Of a DNA stretch of 64,000 bases, positions 22,428 through 34,054 are shown piece by piece (the first letter of the stretch is position 1; every line of letters begins with the position of its first letter). The translations under genes and the position numbers were made by a program. The notes below the pieces were generated by a model, which did no database searches, had not been told where the DNA came from, and saw only the letters and a program-made list of their open reading frames with translations. The stretch covers positions 58,018,429 to 58,082,428 of the forward strand of contig OX485804.1 in NCBI GenBank assembly GCA_950295325.1, written 5' to 3'. This DNA is from Polytrichum commune. Its lineage: Eukaryota > Streptophyta > Polytrichopsida > Polytrichales > Polytrichaceae.

Positions 22428-22686
22428 CAAATTCTTATTGAAAAAAAATAAAACTATAGATCAAATTGCACAAATAATTACACGTACACTAAGGCATATG
22501 AATAATGTTTGTAATGAGATGGTCATCCTCCTCACCCCTAACCTTGCCATGCATGTAGTGCATTTTTCCTCCTTGGTTCATACAATGTATATGGGATATC
22601 TCAACTCCCACTTTCCCACAAACCATATGGCTTTATTCAAATCTTATTCACTCTCAATCATCTAACAAACACTATCCTATGACTAC
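22428..22686 (+). repeat. Dispersed repeat, copy A (left part)
   Basis: The stretch around ATCAAATTGCACAA, AAGGCATATGAA, CCTCCTTGGTTCATACAATG and CATCTAACAAACACTAT matches 25495-25750 in order. Copy A is broken at 22687 by a 348-bp transposon and resumes at 23035 with AAGCAACCTAGTG. The sequence upstream (22187-22400) also resembles 24607-24760. Family and full length are unknown. Confidence 0.7.
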
Positions 22687-23034
22687 CTCGGGGGGGGGGG
22701 GGGGGCAGTGTGTTAAAAAGTTAAGGATATAGGTGCGAACAACCACTATTTTATAGGGGGGTATTACTTTCAATTCTCTTCTTTTTTTCACATGCTATCA
22801 TTATGTAAATTTCTACTTCGGGTCAATAGAAAAATGGCTTGCATTACTTATAATTTCAAATTACCTATTATTCCATACCCTATAGTACTTTAAAGATGTC
22901 CAGTGCCATTTTTGATACCCTATATTACTCTTAAGCCCAATTATAATTTTTTGCTCCCATGTTTTTAAAATACCCTATCATTTGTTCGCACGTATATTGC
23001 TACTCCAACCAATGACTACCCCCCCCCCCCCGAG
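22687..23034. mobile_element. Non-autonomous DNA transposon with G-tract ends, 348 bp
   Basis: An 8-bp target-site duplication ATGACTAC flanks it at 22679-22686 and 23035-23042. The ends are inverted repeats starting CTCGGGG and running into long G or C tracts. Inside each end GTGCGAACAA recurs in opposite orientation. The related dispersed repeat at about 25745 lacks the insertion and holds a single ATGACTA, so it acts as an empty site. The 8-bp duplication is typical of hAT-class elements, but the CTCGGGG ends are not a hAT signature I can name. Confidence 0.85.
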
Positions 23035-23042
23035 ATGACTAC

Positions 23043-24300
23043 AAGCAACCTAGTGTTCTATTTTCAACATTCCCACTTTGCGACTAGTCAAAGGATTTCA
23101 ATTTCGTGGCCCTTGATAATGATTGTTGTCTATCATTCTTAAATACCATATTTTTTAATGACATGGTTTTGTACAACTTTAAATTATCAACCAAATATGT
23201 CTCATTTCCCCTTTCTACAACATGTTGGTGCAATATGTGATTCTTTCACCAATCTCCAAACACATGCCGCACCTTTGTGAGGTATCTTCACTCCTCTAAA
23301 GGGTGCCCCTCTCCATCAACACCTAAACATGGTTGCATTCATTTATTAGAATTGTTTTGGGATGGAGGTGTTGACGAATACCCTTTGTTTGTTGGTCCTC
23401 CTCTTGGTGCTTGAATTGTAACTAAATTATCTCGCACTTTTTACTCACACTCCTCAATATGTTTACCAAGATCAGTTGTAGGTACTTTGAAAGATTCAAC
23501 CGCCCCAACTACCATGGGAGCCTCATTTATCCCACTTCGACGCATTTCCAATAAAAACATGTTCTCTTATTTGTAAATGATCTCAATACGCTTAAATGTA
23601 CACAATTGGACTCAACAACCTCAAATCACTCAAATCATATTCTCTTCAACTCATATTCTCTTCAATACAATCAATGATGCACAAATGCACTCCACAACCT
23701 CAAATCAAGTCCTTTTCAACTCAAATGACTTTCAATATATTCAATGATGCACCCCGGGTACGCAACTCCCATATTATACGCAGGGGGCATCGTATTAAAA
23801 ACGGCTTAGAGGACGGCTTTTGTAAAAATTATATCAAATTAAAATGATCAAAAAGTTGGGTGAAGACCAAATTAAATAAAATGAGATGAAAAAAAAGTTG
23901 GGTTGCATATTTATTAAAAAAAACTCCAACGTATATAAACAATTGAAACACCTAGTTTTTTAACCTTGTAGAACGTCTAAGAGGAGTATTCAATGTAGAT
24001 GTCGGATTAGTATTCACAAATGATAGAGGGTCCTTTGGAGGTTTCCCTCTTTTGGAAGGAGTTGTGGCAATTACAGGTGTAACATATTCCTTCTCCCTAT
24101 CTCTACCTCCACTACATGAGCCTCTACACTTCATCTCACAATCCATGTGTTTGTTTAAGCCAAGGATGACCCTCCCAAATGAGCACAAGCACACTCCAAA
24201 GCGACGACACAAAGGCTCCAAAGCAAAGCCGTACACTCCAAAGCAAAGACACAAAGGCTCTAAAACCGAACACAAAAGCTTAAAAGCGAATATATAGAAG
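23043..24300. other. AT-rich intergenic sequence, no gene recognised
   Basis: The right part of dispersed-repeat copy A continues for a few dozen bases. After that I see only short internal duplications, for example CACAACCTCAAATCA repeated near 23615 and 23690. No coding or RNA features are recognised. Confidence 0.4.
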
Positions 24301-24304
24301 CCTC

Positions 24305-24330
24305 AAACCCTAAACCCTAACCCTAAACCG
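24305..24330. repeat. Short interstitial telomere-type repeat
   Basis: About three units of the plant telomere motif CCCTAAA, with one degenerate CCCTAA unit, occur in a row. Such runs are common inside plant chromosomes and do not imply a chromosome end. Confidence 0.7.
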
Positions 24331-25048
24331 GGAACCCATGATATTTTGAAATACCCCATGATACCCTTGAGTAGTTGGGGCACCATATGATGTATATGGT
24401 CTTAAAAATACATACCTCAACTATATCCTAACACAAATCATTAGTTTTCTATCCCAACAGTTAGACCGGTAAGTTGCCTACACATAATTTTAAAAAATCC
24501 ACACAAATATTTGCCTCCAATTAGAATTATAAGCCACAAATAGTTTCCTCCCATTAAAATTATAAGTCATTCACAATGTTAAAATTTTATTAAAAAGTCC
24601 AAAAAGTTGGGTAGTTTGACCTATGGTACATGTATTAAAAAAAATCATATAATTAGGTTTTTAATGCAATTATATGCTTCAAAATATATTCATTTCCTAT
24701 ATATAATTACATTTTTAGATTCCTTGTTAGAAGGGCTACAAGGGTTTCCTAAATTAAAACAAACTGTATCACTCAATATTGGACTAAAACGCATTATAAG
24801 TGATTATAATCAAGATTATATAATACGGGAGTTGCGTACCTGGGTGATGCACAAATACACTCAACCAACTAAAATCAACACTTGCAATCCTGAAATATGC
24901 ACGTATACATCGCTAGTGCTCCAATGTCCAAACCTCCAAGCACTAGCTGATTTCCCAAACGTGCACCAATGCACCTCCAACACGAAGCACCCAAAGGCTC
25001 TTCCAAACACTAAATCCTCTCAAGACCCACTCCTTAACCAACTAGCAA

Positions 25049-25456
25049 CACGGGTAGATCACTCCATTGTCAAGTTGAACAACACGTGTGGCCAAAAAAA
25101 ATCTTCTTTTGGTAAGTTGCACCACCAAAATGGGTCAAAATTTTATCAATTTTTTTTCACGAGTAGATATACACAATATCTATGACATAGTTAAAAGTAC
25201 TAACTAAATTTGATGATTTTTTTTTTCATAAAACATACCATTTCTAACTAGAATGACACATAATTGAACTAAAACAATTACTAAAAAAATAAAGATGACT
25301 AAAATTTTCAAAAAAGTATACAAAAGATACTATCAATGGTTATGTATATGTAGAAAAAATATCATAAATTTTAAAATTATATATGGCATGTAATATAGGG
25401 GTAGCAAACTTTGTCCGCACGTGGTGTCAACTTGACAATGAAGTGACCTCCCCGTG
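25049..25456. mobile_element. hAT-like non-autonomous element, 408 bp
   Basis: A perfect 8-bp target-site duplication ACTAGCAA flanks it at 25041-25048 and 25457-25464. The ends are CACGGGTAGATCACT and, inverted, CACGGGGAGGTCACT, followed in both by CATTGTCAAGTTGA and a CACGTGYGG block, giving terminal inverted repeats of about 45 bp. The interior is AT-rich and has no frame. It shares its ends with the elements at 43676-44228 and 34055-36101. Confidence 0.9.
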
Positions 25457-25494
25457 ACTAGCAACTAAATCTTTGACTCTAGAACTTGCATGAG

Positions 25495-25765
25495 TGGGCC
25501 CATAATTTATTGAAGCACAATAGAACTAGAGATCAAATCGCACAAGCAAATACACATACAAAAAGGCATATGAACATTGCTTGGAGTGAAACGGTCATCC
25601 TTGCCCTTTGCCTTGCCCTTTATTGCACTTTTCCTCCTTGGTTCATACAATGTATATGGGACATCTTAACTCCACTTTCCCACAAACCATATGAGTTCAG
25701 TCAAACCTTATTCATTCTTAGTCATCTAACAAACACTATCTTATGACTATGAGCAACCTAATGCT
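25495..25765 (+). repeat. Dispersed repeat, copy B (uninterrupted)
   Basis: This copy matches 22428-22686 plus 23035 onward, including TCCTTGGTTCATACAATG, CATCTAACAAACACTAT and then ATGACTATGAGCAACCTA. It has no insertion at the place where copy A carries the 348-bp transposon. Confidence 0.7.
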
Positions 25766-27569
25766 CTACCTTCAACAACTCTCCCATGAAGTTCGACATT
25801 GGATTCGCATTTTCTTGTCAAAGTATATTTTCTATGAAATTGTGTGTTCTACAAAGTTCATTGTCAAAGCATTTGCACTAGGCTATTGGATAGTTCCACA
25901 AGGCCGCTCACTAGTCTTGTCAAAAAGTGAGTTGCCAAGAGCAAGTGTGGTTGTGCTAGTAGCAACAAGTACTAGTTACAAGGCCCCACGTCATAACAAC
26001 ACCCGAACAACAATGACATGCATTGATCTTAAAATGGGCTATAATCCTTATCCTCAAAATGATCACTCCATTGTGAGGGAACCAAACATAAGTTGCAAAC
26101 ATCAAAACCATTATCCTTCATGTACAAGGCACTAAGGATCACTTTCTCTATGCCTACCTATTCAACAACCTTACATGTTAAATTGGTTTCTTTCTATATA
26201 CCGTGCACCTTTGGGGTGCCCCTTTATAGTCACATGGAAATAATGTGATTGCATAAAAGGGTGTTCATTGAAACATACCCAGTAATAAGTAGCTAGGGAC
26301 CTTTAGTTAATGATTGTAGTCTGATACCTTGACATAGTAAAGGTGTTAATTGACAAAAAGGGTTGTCATATGATTGTAGTAATGCTTGCTTCTCATCATC
26401 AATTCTTTCAGCCATAGGGTCCATAACATACAATACACAGCGGCTGCTTCACGAATCACAAAGAAAGTGTGTGCATGGATGAATACACTGTTCCTCACGT
26501 GGATGAATTCTCGTTGAATTCCAGACAGATGACACGTTAGAGTTTCCCGAGTTGCTGCTCATCACCTCCCCCGGAGAACGTTCTAGACTTCCCTCTAAAT
26601 GTGCGTGTCCATACCTGAAAGGGGTTGATGCGAGGCTGAGAGTTCACTGTTCATTCAGGGAGTTTACGCCTGTTTCCAGTTTGAGAATCGCGTGTGCAGG
26701 TGGAGAGGTGATCTGTAGAGTTTTTGTGCACACATTAGTGGATTCTGATCATCGAACTGAGGTCGTGGACATGATAATTTAAGTCAATCTGCAGGTCATT
26801 TTGGAATGTAAGGTTCGTCGATTGCGATACGGTATGTATAGTTGGAGTACTTTTTGATTGAGCACATTCTTAAGTAGACTTGGTTTGTATATCTCTTTCG
26901 TTTTCAATGTATTTAAACGGAATTTGCAATTTCTTGTTTATCTAAAAGATTTGACGAGTGTGATGCTTTCAGGGAGAGGATGCCTCCCGCTTGACCACTT
27001 CCAAGAAAATAAGCTGTCGGCCTGGTTTGGCATGTTTAAGGCTGATCACTAGGGTGGTTGTTTGTAATGAAGCTTTTGTAATTCAGAGACTATCATTTGA
27101 TGTGAGGAACATATTCCACGACTCGAGCATCCGTTCCTCATCGACGTCTTCTGACTATCTGCATCAAATGTGTACAGCCCATAAGAGTAGAAGACGAACG
27201 TCACTGTGACCAGTCCATTCGTTTAATCGACATCTTGTGGCTGTCATAATTGTAGATTCAGGAGAGGTGAGCTCTTTGATTTTTTTTCAACTTTCTTTTC
27301 ATGACAATCTCAACGTCGTCTGCTGCCTGCATATTGCGCGACTACTAGACATTGAATATTTGGTATAGTAGGCTAGAGGCTTGACAGGTTCTTGGCCGTC
27401 CATCAATTCAGAGTGCAGGGCAATAGATCATTGCAATAGTAGAGCCACCTGGAAGAGTTAATTACTCGTTGAGATATGCAATCAAGATTGTAGAAACAGT
27501 TCCTTATCAATTGCACACGGCTGCACTTGCATCGATCCAGGTTCCCGTGGGACTCAGTTGTTTGTCATC
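25766..27569. other. Region upstream of the lipase gene
   Basis: No coding block is recognised. Sequence becomes less AT-rich from about 26400, which fits a promoter and 5' untranslated region for the plus-strand lipase. Short frames at 26552-26782 and 26991-27209 have no family features. A possible heat-shock-type motif GAACGTTCTAGA lies at 26576-26587. Confidence 0.35.
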
Positions 27570-30500
27570 ATGGCGGGGTTCAATTGCTGCAATATGAAGC
27601 GACTAAGGATGGCAGCGGTAGTGATGACACTGGTGTGCATGACAACTAGTGGTGTTCTGAGAGGAGTAAGCGCTACTAAGTTTTGTCAGAGAGTGATTCA
27701 GCCTCTTGGTTACGACTGCACAGAGTTTACCGTACGCACACTGCTCTACCTTTTAACAGCAGAGTGGAATTAATTGATGTTGCAGTCTCAGATGTAAATG
27801 TTAATTTGACTTATAGGATGCTCGAATGGTCGAATCGAAGCTTGTATGTATAGTTTATTAACATCTATCACTTCGCCCGATCGTTTTCACGACTTCGTGC
27901 TTCTAAGTCGGAAATTTCTTTAAAGAAGAGTTCTATGTCGCCATAAGCATTCCACATTGACGTGTTTACTGACTCATTACTCAAGTGGTAACCACTAGGT
28001 TCTGGACAGATGAAATGCATGTATAAACTTCTTTCTCGAGTTCCCAGATCACCTGTTTTTCATGTTTGTATCTGCTATGGACGGACATCAACGAACCTGA
28101 AAATGTGGAATGAGTGCTTGTAGGTTCAAACGGATGACGGTTTCGTCCTAGTTATGCATCGTCTTAGCCGGGGAGATTGGCCAACGAGTAACGGAGACAA
28201 TATTACCGATGACGGAAGAAACAAAGACAAAAACACAAGAGAGAAAAGTAGAGCGGGACAATCATCTACAATATCCAACTCACATGATATCGGTGGCCCA
28301 CGTTCCACGGTGGTTCCTACTCTGTCTCCGGACGGCACGTTATGTGACAGTTCCTTTTCATCATCGAGGTCACGTAGGTCTGGCAGACCTGTGAGAAAAT
28401 TGCTATCGGCGATGGATAATTCGTTGGCAGCACCGGCAGCGAACGTCGACAGCCAAGCACACCATGAGCTCGATGAACCTTCCTCTGTAGTGCAACCAGA
28501 TAATTGTTCACCAGATGGCCGTGATGTGTCTGTGCAACCGCCAATAAGTTCTGTTCCTGGTGCGGCGCAGACGTCTCCAACTGCAGCACGCCATCCACCC
28601 TCGAACCAGCGACATTCGACATCAGGAAATAGCTCTGCGTCAGAGGGGAATGGTAGGTCTGCACAGCCACCAGCAAGTTCTAGTCCTGGTACTGAGACGC
28701 AACTTTCACCAACCGCAGCAACCAATCCTGCCTCGAACCAACGACATTCGAACTCAGGAAATACCACTGTGTCAGAAGGGCCTGGCACGACGTCCGTGCA
28801 ACCGCCGACCACTTCTCATAATGCACAACCTGCACCAACCGCAGCAAGCAGTCCTACCTCGAAGCAACAACCTTCAATCTCAGCAAATAGTACTGTGTCA
28901 GAGGGCCCGGCAGCGTCCAGCACATCTGCTAAATTGCCGGCCCCTGAACCTATCTCTTCAATCGGTCCACCAGATGCCTCTCCTCCTCAGCAGAGCCCCT
29001 CATCTATTCCCGCAACCAATCCGAGGACGAATGTAACGACCGACTCAGAATCGTCAAACATCACTGGTTCTACTGAAAAGGCTAAGGTATCTATCTCCAA
29101 GCTTTCTGAGTGCTCAGTATATGTCTATCACATCGACGACGTTCTCAGAGTACACTAGCCTCCAAATCCATAGCCAGGATCATGCTTCCCTTGTTCGATT
29201 ATTCAAGACAGAGAGTGTTTTGCTGCGCACCATCACTCTTAAAGTATAGAAAAGGCTATTTCACTATGTGAGTCTATTGAGAAGAATATTTTAAAGATGC
29301 AATGCACCAAACCAAAAGAACGACTAAACCGGCGAGGTTTGCGTTCTGGAGTCAGTTGTCTGCCACCTACACGAGCTTACGCATCTATCCAGAATTACAG
29401 AAAGGACTTTAAATCTTTGATATGCAGGCACAAAGGGGGGCGCCAGTGTTGCTCATGCATCAAGAATTTCTCAATGGTGATAGCTGGTTTAAGCCTGTTG
29501 GAAGCCAGAATCAAAGCCGTTTTCTACCATTGATGCTGTTTGATGAAGGGTTTGACGTCTGGATCGGTCATCAGCGTGCAACTTACTGGGGACACGATCA
29601 TGCTCAACTTGGGCATACAGAAACAGTACTTTTACTAACCAAATACATATTGCAAATGTTTAAAGGGCAGGGAGCTAGTAAATTGAAACGAATCAGCTTT
29701 GACGAGAGAGAGTAGTTGAGGATTTTACTCTTCATGATGTGATCGAATGTAGGCCTACTGGAACTGGACCTGGGATGAACATGCACAGTACGATTTACCG
29801 GCTCAACTTCGATTCATTGCCGCAGAGACAAATCAAACAATCCATTTCATTGGAGCCTCTCAGGTGAATTGATAATGTTCCCTACTGTATTTGGCTGTTC
29901 GAAAATGTAGGTCCTAAAATGGTTACTACTAATAGGACCATGCTAATCATGCTCATATCCTACCCGCCTGCCTGTTTCCGATGCTTTTAATATGCAGGCA
30001 GGAACAGTGGGGGCGGCAGGTGCTACAGATCCTGTAACAGCGAGTATGCTACGAAGCCTTACACTTATCGGCCCAACAATGTATCGGGGCAACAGTAACT
30101 CCCTCTTGCTGGATGCGTGGGCATATTATTTTGGACTTGCGCTTGATTCGGTAAGAATTTTCATTTTTGTCACACTGGTCACTGAAAGTAAAGCGTGCTT
30201 TGCAAAAATTACAGCAAATTATTCTTGACTATATATATGAACGCTTTGAAGAGGAGTCAGCCCATCTCCACGCAAAGGAGACACCAGATCCTAACTGGCT
30301 GAAATGGAGAAACATAAACCAATTAAGACTGATCATACGAGAAGATTTTTTGCTTCTGCTACTTAGCCCCAGTCTAATTCTAACGTCGAGTCAGCTTGCG
30401 GTTTTCTTAGCCTATCAGATCATTCATCAAACTCTTAAGATTGTCTCGCTAGGTTTGTGACTGTAGCACCTTTGGAGAGGGAGGGAGTGAGAAGTTTGCG

Positions 30501-31910
30501 GAGAGGTGATAGGACCTTCGAATAGAAGAGCGAGTCGCAAACGCTCAATATGATCTAGTAGGTCCCGTCTTGTAGCATATCATGTAATTAGATAGAAGGG
30601 TGTTTGTTGAAGAGGACGGCTTCTGAATTCGCCTGACTACTAAACAAGCTCTCTTTGACAATGCAGGAGTATCTTGCTACCGGGTTCCAAAATGGGGCAT
30701 TCAACTACTCTAAGTATGTACTCCTAATCCCTCAAGTCGTCTATCTGAGGATTTCATTCTGAGTCTTGCTCTTGACAGGATGACAATCAGGGAAGATTGC
30801 ATGTAGTCGAGTACATTTCAAGACATTTTGATTTGGCTTGCTATGGCATAGCCTTGAGCACATATTGTAGTCACCACTATATACATGTTACATGTTACTA
30901 CATCAGCAGCATTATCAGTAATATTCGAAACAAGAATCATAATACCATGATATTGCAACAGCGAATTTCCACCCGTGCCAATTAGAGGAGACGGAGTGAC
31001 TGGACTTGCAATTGGTCTAATATCAGGTGAGAATGAATTCTTCTTGTCCCTCCTTTATGACCAAAAATTTCAGGTACTTTCATTTGCGATGTCATGGTAT
31101 AGCAGGCTAAAGCTTTCCAGTCATCGAAGGAATCAACTTCATCTATCACAAAGTCCATGTCTAGGATCCACTATGATGATCTATCACAAATTACTTTGTC
31201 CAGATACTGATTCTTCGTATTCCATAGGCCCAAATTGTTGCCTGGGTTCAACGACTATCGAACTCAATAATGGATGGGATGGCACGACCTCCTTCAAGAA
31301 TCTATTACATTGGCAACAAGGTCTGTAAGCTCTTCTCGCAGGCGATGTATAGCACGCTGTCCACCAGTTGATGATGTGGCTCATTACACTTCTGATGCTG
31401 ATAGTTGTAAGTTATGGAATCTAATGAGCTTCAAAACTAAATGACGACTCTTACCGTCGCCATTGTCGAAACTTGTTCTAATTATGGTAGTTCTTCTCCA
31501 GTTGAGATTCCATGTAAAATGTGCGATATCATTTCTGAGTGAGCTCTCTGTCACATTTTTTCCCAGGAATACGGAAAAACAGCTTTGCTCATTATGACTA
31601 CAACGACGTGCAAAGGAACATGGCAGCATATCGCCAATCCACAGCCCCTGCTTATAACCCTGCACTAATTCCAAAGAAATTACCAGTTCTGGTGGTCGCA
31701 GGTGGCAGGGATTGGACTGCCCCTGCACTAGGCCTAAATCAATTTCTTAGCCAGTTACGGGGGCCATTTCAATCGATCAACTTGACGAATTATGCTCACT
31801 ACGATTTGACGTTCAGTGTCAACCGGGAAAAAGATATATACCTACCGATCGTCAGTTTTCTTGAGAGCTCCCAGTTCGATGGAGAGGGCTCCGAACTTCC
31901 GGGCCTTTAA
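27570..31910 (+). CDS. Secreted acid-lipase-type alpha/beta hydrolase with a large Ser/Pro/Thr-rich insert
   Basis: The family hydrolyses acylglycerols or sterol esters, usually in the vacuole or apoplast. Ten exons join in phase into 711 codons: 27570-27731, 28124-29086, 29428-29625, 29753-29863, 29998-30150, 30667-30713, 30779-30802, 30986-31026, 31228-31320 and 31567-31910. A signal peptide (hydrophobic 14-35) precedes the lipase N-terminal block (FCQRVIQPLGYDC, then TDDGFVLVMHRLSRG, ending near 71). Residues about 74-375 are an insert I know from no relative. The hydrolase core resumes with APVLLMH, GFDVWIG, YWNWTWDEHAQYDLPA, the nucleophile elbow GASQA (S477), D646 in GGRDW and H675 in NYAHYDL. 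Without the insert the length would be about 400, normal for the family. The usual HG and GHSxG motifs read HQ and GASQA. All junctions are GT-AG. Exons 7 and 8 (24 and 41 nt) are the weakest calls. Confidence 0.85.
28529..28925 (+). repeat. Three in-frame 129-135 bp repeats in lipase exon 2
   Basis: Units begin near 28529, 28658 and 28793, so the spacings are 129 and 135 bp, both multiples of three. Each encodes 43-45 residues built as SxQPP, then SPTAA, then SNQRHS or a relative, then SGN and SEG. N-glycosylation sequons (NSS, NTT, NST) recur at the same place in each unit. Retention of frame suggests the stretch is translated. Confidence 0.8.
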
Positions 31911-32319
31911 CCTTTACATGTCTCTGATAACATTGTCAGCAGCAAACCTTCAGCGCCATACTCTACTTCGACATGGCCAGTGCGACGTTGTAGGGTCACA
32001 ATTTTGCCTAATCTTGTTGAATGTGTGTTCTGGAAGTCGACTTCCTGGAATTGCACACTTCTACCTTGGCCAGGGTTGACAACACAGTTCACATAGTAAC
32101 TTCTTTACATAGAATATTCTCCTTGCATTGCAGTCTAAGTCACCTTTCCACCACATTGTGCTTCTTCACTCACAGAAACAACATACTTTCTGAGGAGCAA
32201 GAACTTTCGTAGATTAATTTCGCCTGTATGGCATGCAATTAGGAAGCTCAGACTCATCCTTCTGTATTTCTTCCGGTATTTGCAATTGCATTTCACTTAA
32301 ATAACCTTCCTTCATGCAG

Positions 32320-32543
32320 GAGATTGGAATGCTGAATTGATGCACATGAAGCACGTCCCGGTATTACAATTTCTAAATTACATAGTAGACACACTAGAAG
32401 AGAGAGAGAGAGTTGTAAGAGAGTTTTGTCTTGCCAAGACAAGTGCAAGTCATGTCCAGACATTGCTTCCAAGCAAAAACATCCTCATTTCCGAGGCTTC
32501 TTTCCTTTCCATCCTAACCACAACGGGAGGTGGGTGCGTATAA
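32320..32543 (+). other. Possible alternative last exon of the lipase
   Basis: A good acceptor (TTCATGCAG) precedes a frame of about 74 codons that reads DWNAELMHMKHVPVLQFLNY and ends at a stop. The PVLQFLNY block resembles the family's extreme C-terminus, as does LPIVSFLE in exon 10. The required phase (one carried base) fits the exon 9 donor and also a weak donor at 31815/31816 just after the catalytic His. It could be an alternative end or a decayed exon duplicate. Confidence 0.35.
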
Positions 32544-34054
32544 GGTAACCGAGTCTAAAAGCAACACGTTCAATAAAATTTGTACTTTCAAGCTGGGAAC
32601 AATTTTAAAACAATTGTATAGATCTACAAAACTACAGAGAGTCTAAAACATCTCAACTAATAATAAATTCATATTCAACCTACATAGTTGTCCACAGTTG
32701 TTTCCCAAAAAGAACATTTTACTTCCATTGGGGGTGCAATAATGTTGGATTGTTGGGTGGGAATCGTCACAAAATTAACTATATTGTGGGTGAGAGTCAA
32801 CTTGAAGCATTCTCACATCTTCTTACACTGTCATCATTGTTGACGAAAGTGGTGCTATTTTGGTTCTAATACGGCATATGATTAATCACTTTTTTCATAA
32901 TGGCTTACTAAATGGCATTGTTGCACTTGACATTTGTTGATGGTTTTAAGGTTAAAAAATGGGTATCGCCAAAAGGATGGTGTTACTTTTAGGCACTACC
33001 ACTTTAGATTGCATCTCGGTGTCAAAACTTAAATTGGTCGCACATAAAGTTCAAGATTATAACACAAAAAGTTTGAAATGCAACTTCCATCAAGTTAACT
33101 TGAAATTAAAAAATTGATATGGGGAAAGGAAATGGCCTCGTTTGGCAACTACAAAGACAACACTAAATATGATATTTAGTGTCACTTACTAATTGGAGTT
33201 ACACATTGCTATATATTGTTGTATTTTTTTACGACGTGGACTTGTTCATTTTGTATAATGTCCAAACAACCAATTTGACATTTGTTGGTAAAATATGAGA
33301 TACATTTGTATTTTTCATTTGCTTAGTAAATGTGGAAAACAAAATCGTGAATGTTAAATATGTGAAAGAGGGGCCTTCAAAGTCATTTTAGGGCCTCCAA
33401 CAGGTGGGTATATGGAGATAAGCAATGAAATTTGTATGTGGTTAAGAGTACATTATAGGTTGGGAACAAGGAGGTGATCGAGAAGTGGTCTTTATATTTC
33501 TGAATCTAAGATTTTATTTAGTGCATTATCTCAATATGTCAAAGAAAAAATAATTTAATTCATATATCACATTGTTGATCAATATACTAGACATGAAACA
33601 TCCAAGGGCACTCAAGTCTTGTATTTGAATTCAAATCTTCGATTACATGACAAGATTTAACCAATCCTAAAATATACTTGCTAAATACGTAACTTTTTTA
33701 CACCATCACTTTTGACATACTTTATTAATAAATGGAAGAATGTAGCTCAAATACACATTTTATGCATGTTACAGGAGCCCCAAAGAGAGTCAAAGTATGA
33801 ACAACAAAACTCTAAGTCGAATCTACACTAGATTAATGGCCTAAAGTATGTATTTTTCACATGTGTTTCTCCCCCCAAGCAAGACTCCAAGATTGCATCT
33901 TTTATTTAAGCATCGTTTAAGCATGCATTCTTCCAATTTTAATCCGGTTGAATGATCATGGGCCATAAGAACAAATATGAGTGATTACAATGGCAATGGT
34001 AAGCCACCTTCAGCTAAACCATTGCTCATCGTTCTCTACTCATCCTCGATTGGG
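32544..34054. other. AT-rich intergenic sequence
   Basis: No gene is recognised. It contains a near-perfect palindrome at 33160-33182, described separately, within sequence that resembles 50050-50120. Confidence 0.45.
33160..33182. repeat. 11-bp-arm palindrome, also found at 50415-50437
   Basis: Arms ACACTAAATAT and ATATTTAGTGT are exact inverted copies separated by one base. The same palindrome with the complementary centre base occurs at 50415-50437. A partial version (ACACTAAATATGATA) is at about 50072. Confidence 0.85.

Noticed and set aside
24607-25185. 192-codon plus-strand open frame
   Set aside because: It crosses into the hAT-like element at 25049, has low-complexity AT-driven composition and no family motif, and its start overlaps a dispersed repeat.
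26576-26587. Heat-shock element GAACGTTCTAGA upstream of the lipase
   Set aside because: Only two full units and a partial third are present, nearly 1 kb from the start codon, so chance is likely.
28126-28812. 228-codon minus-strand frame
   Set aside because: It is antisense to lipase exon 2 and reflects the repeated, stop-poor sequence there; the plus frame fits exon phases.
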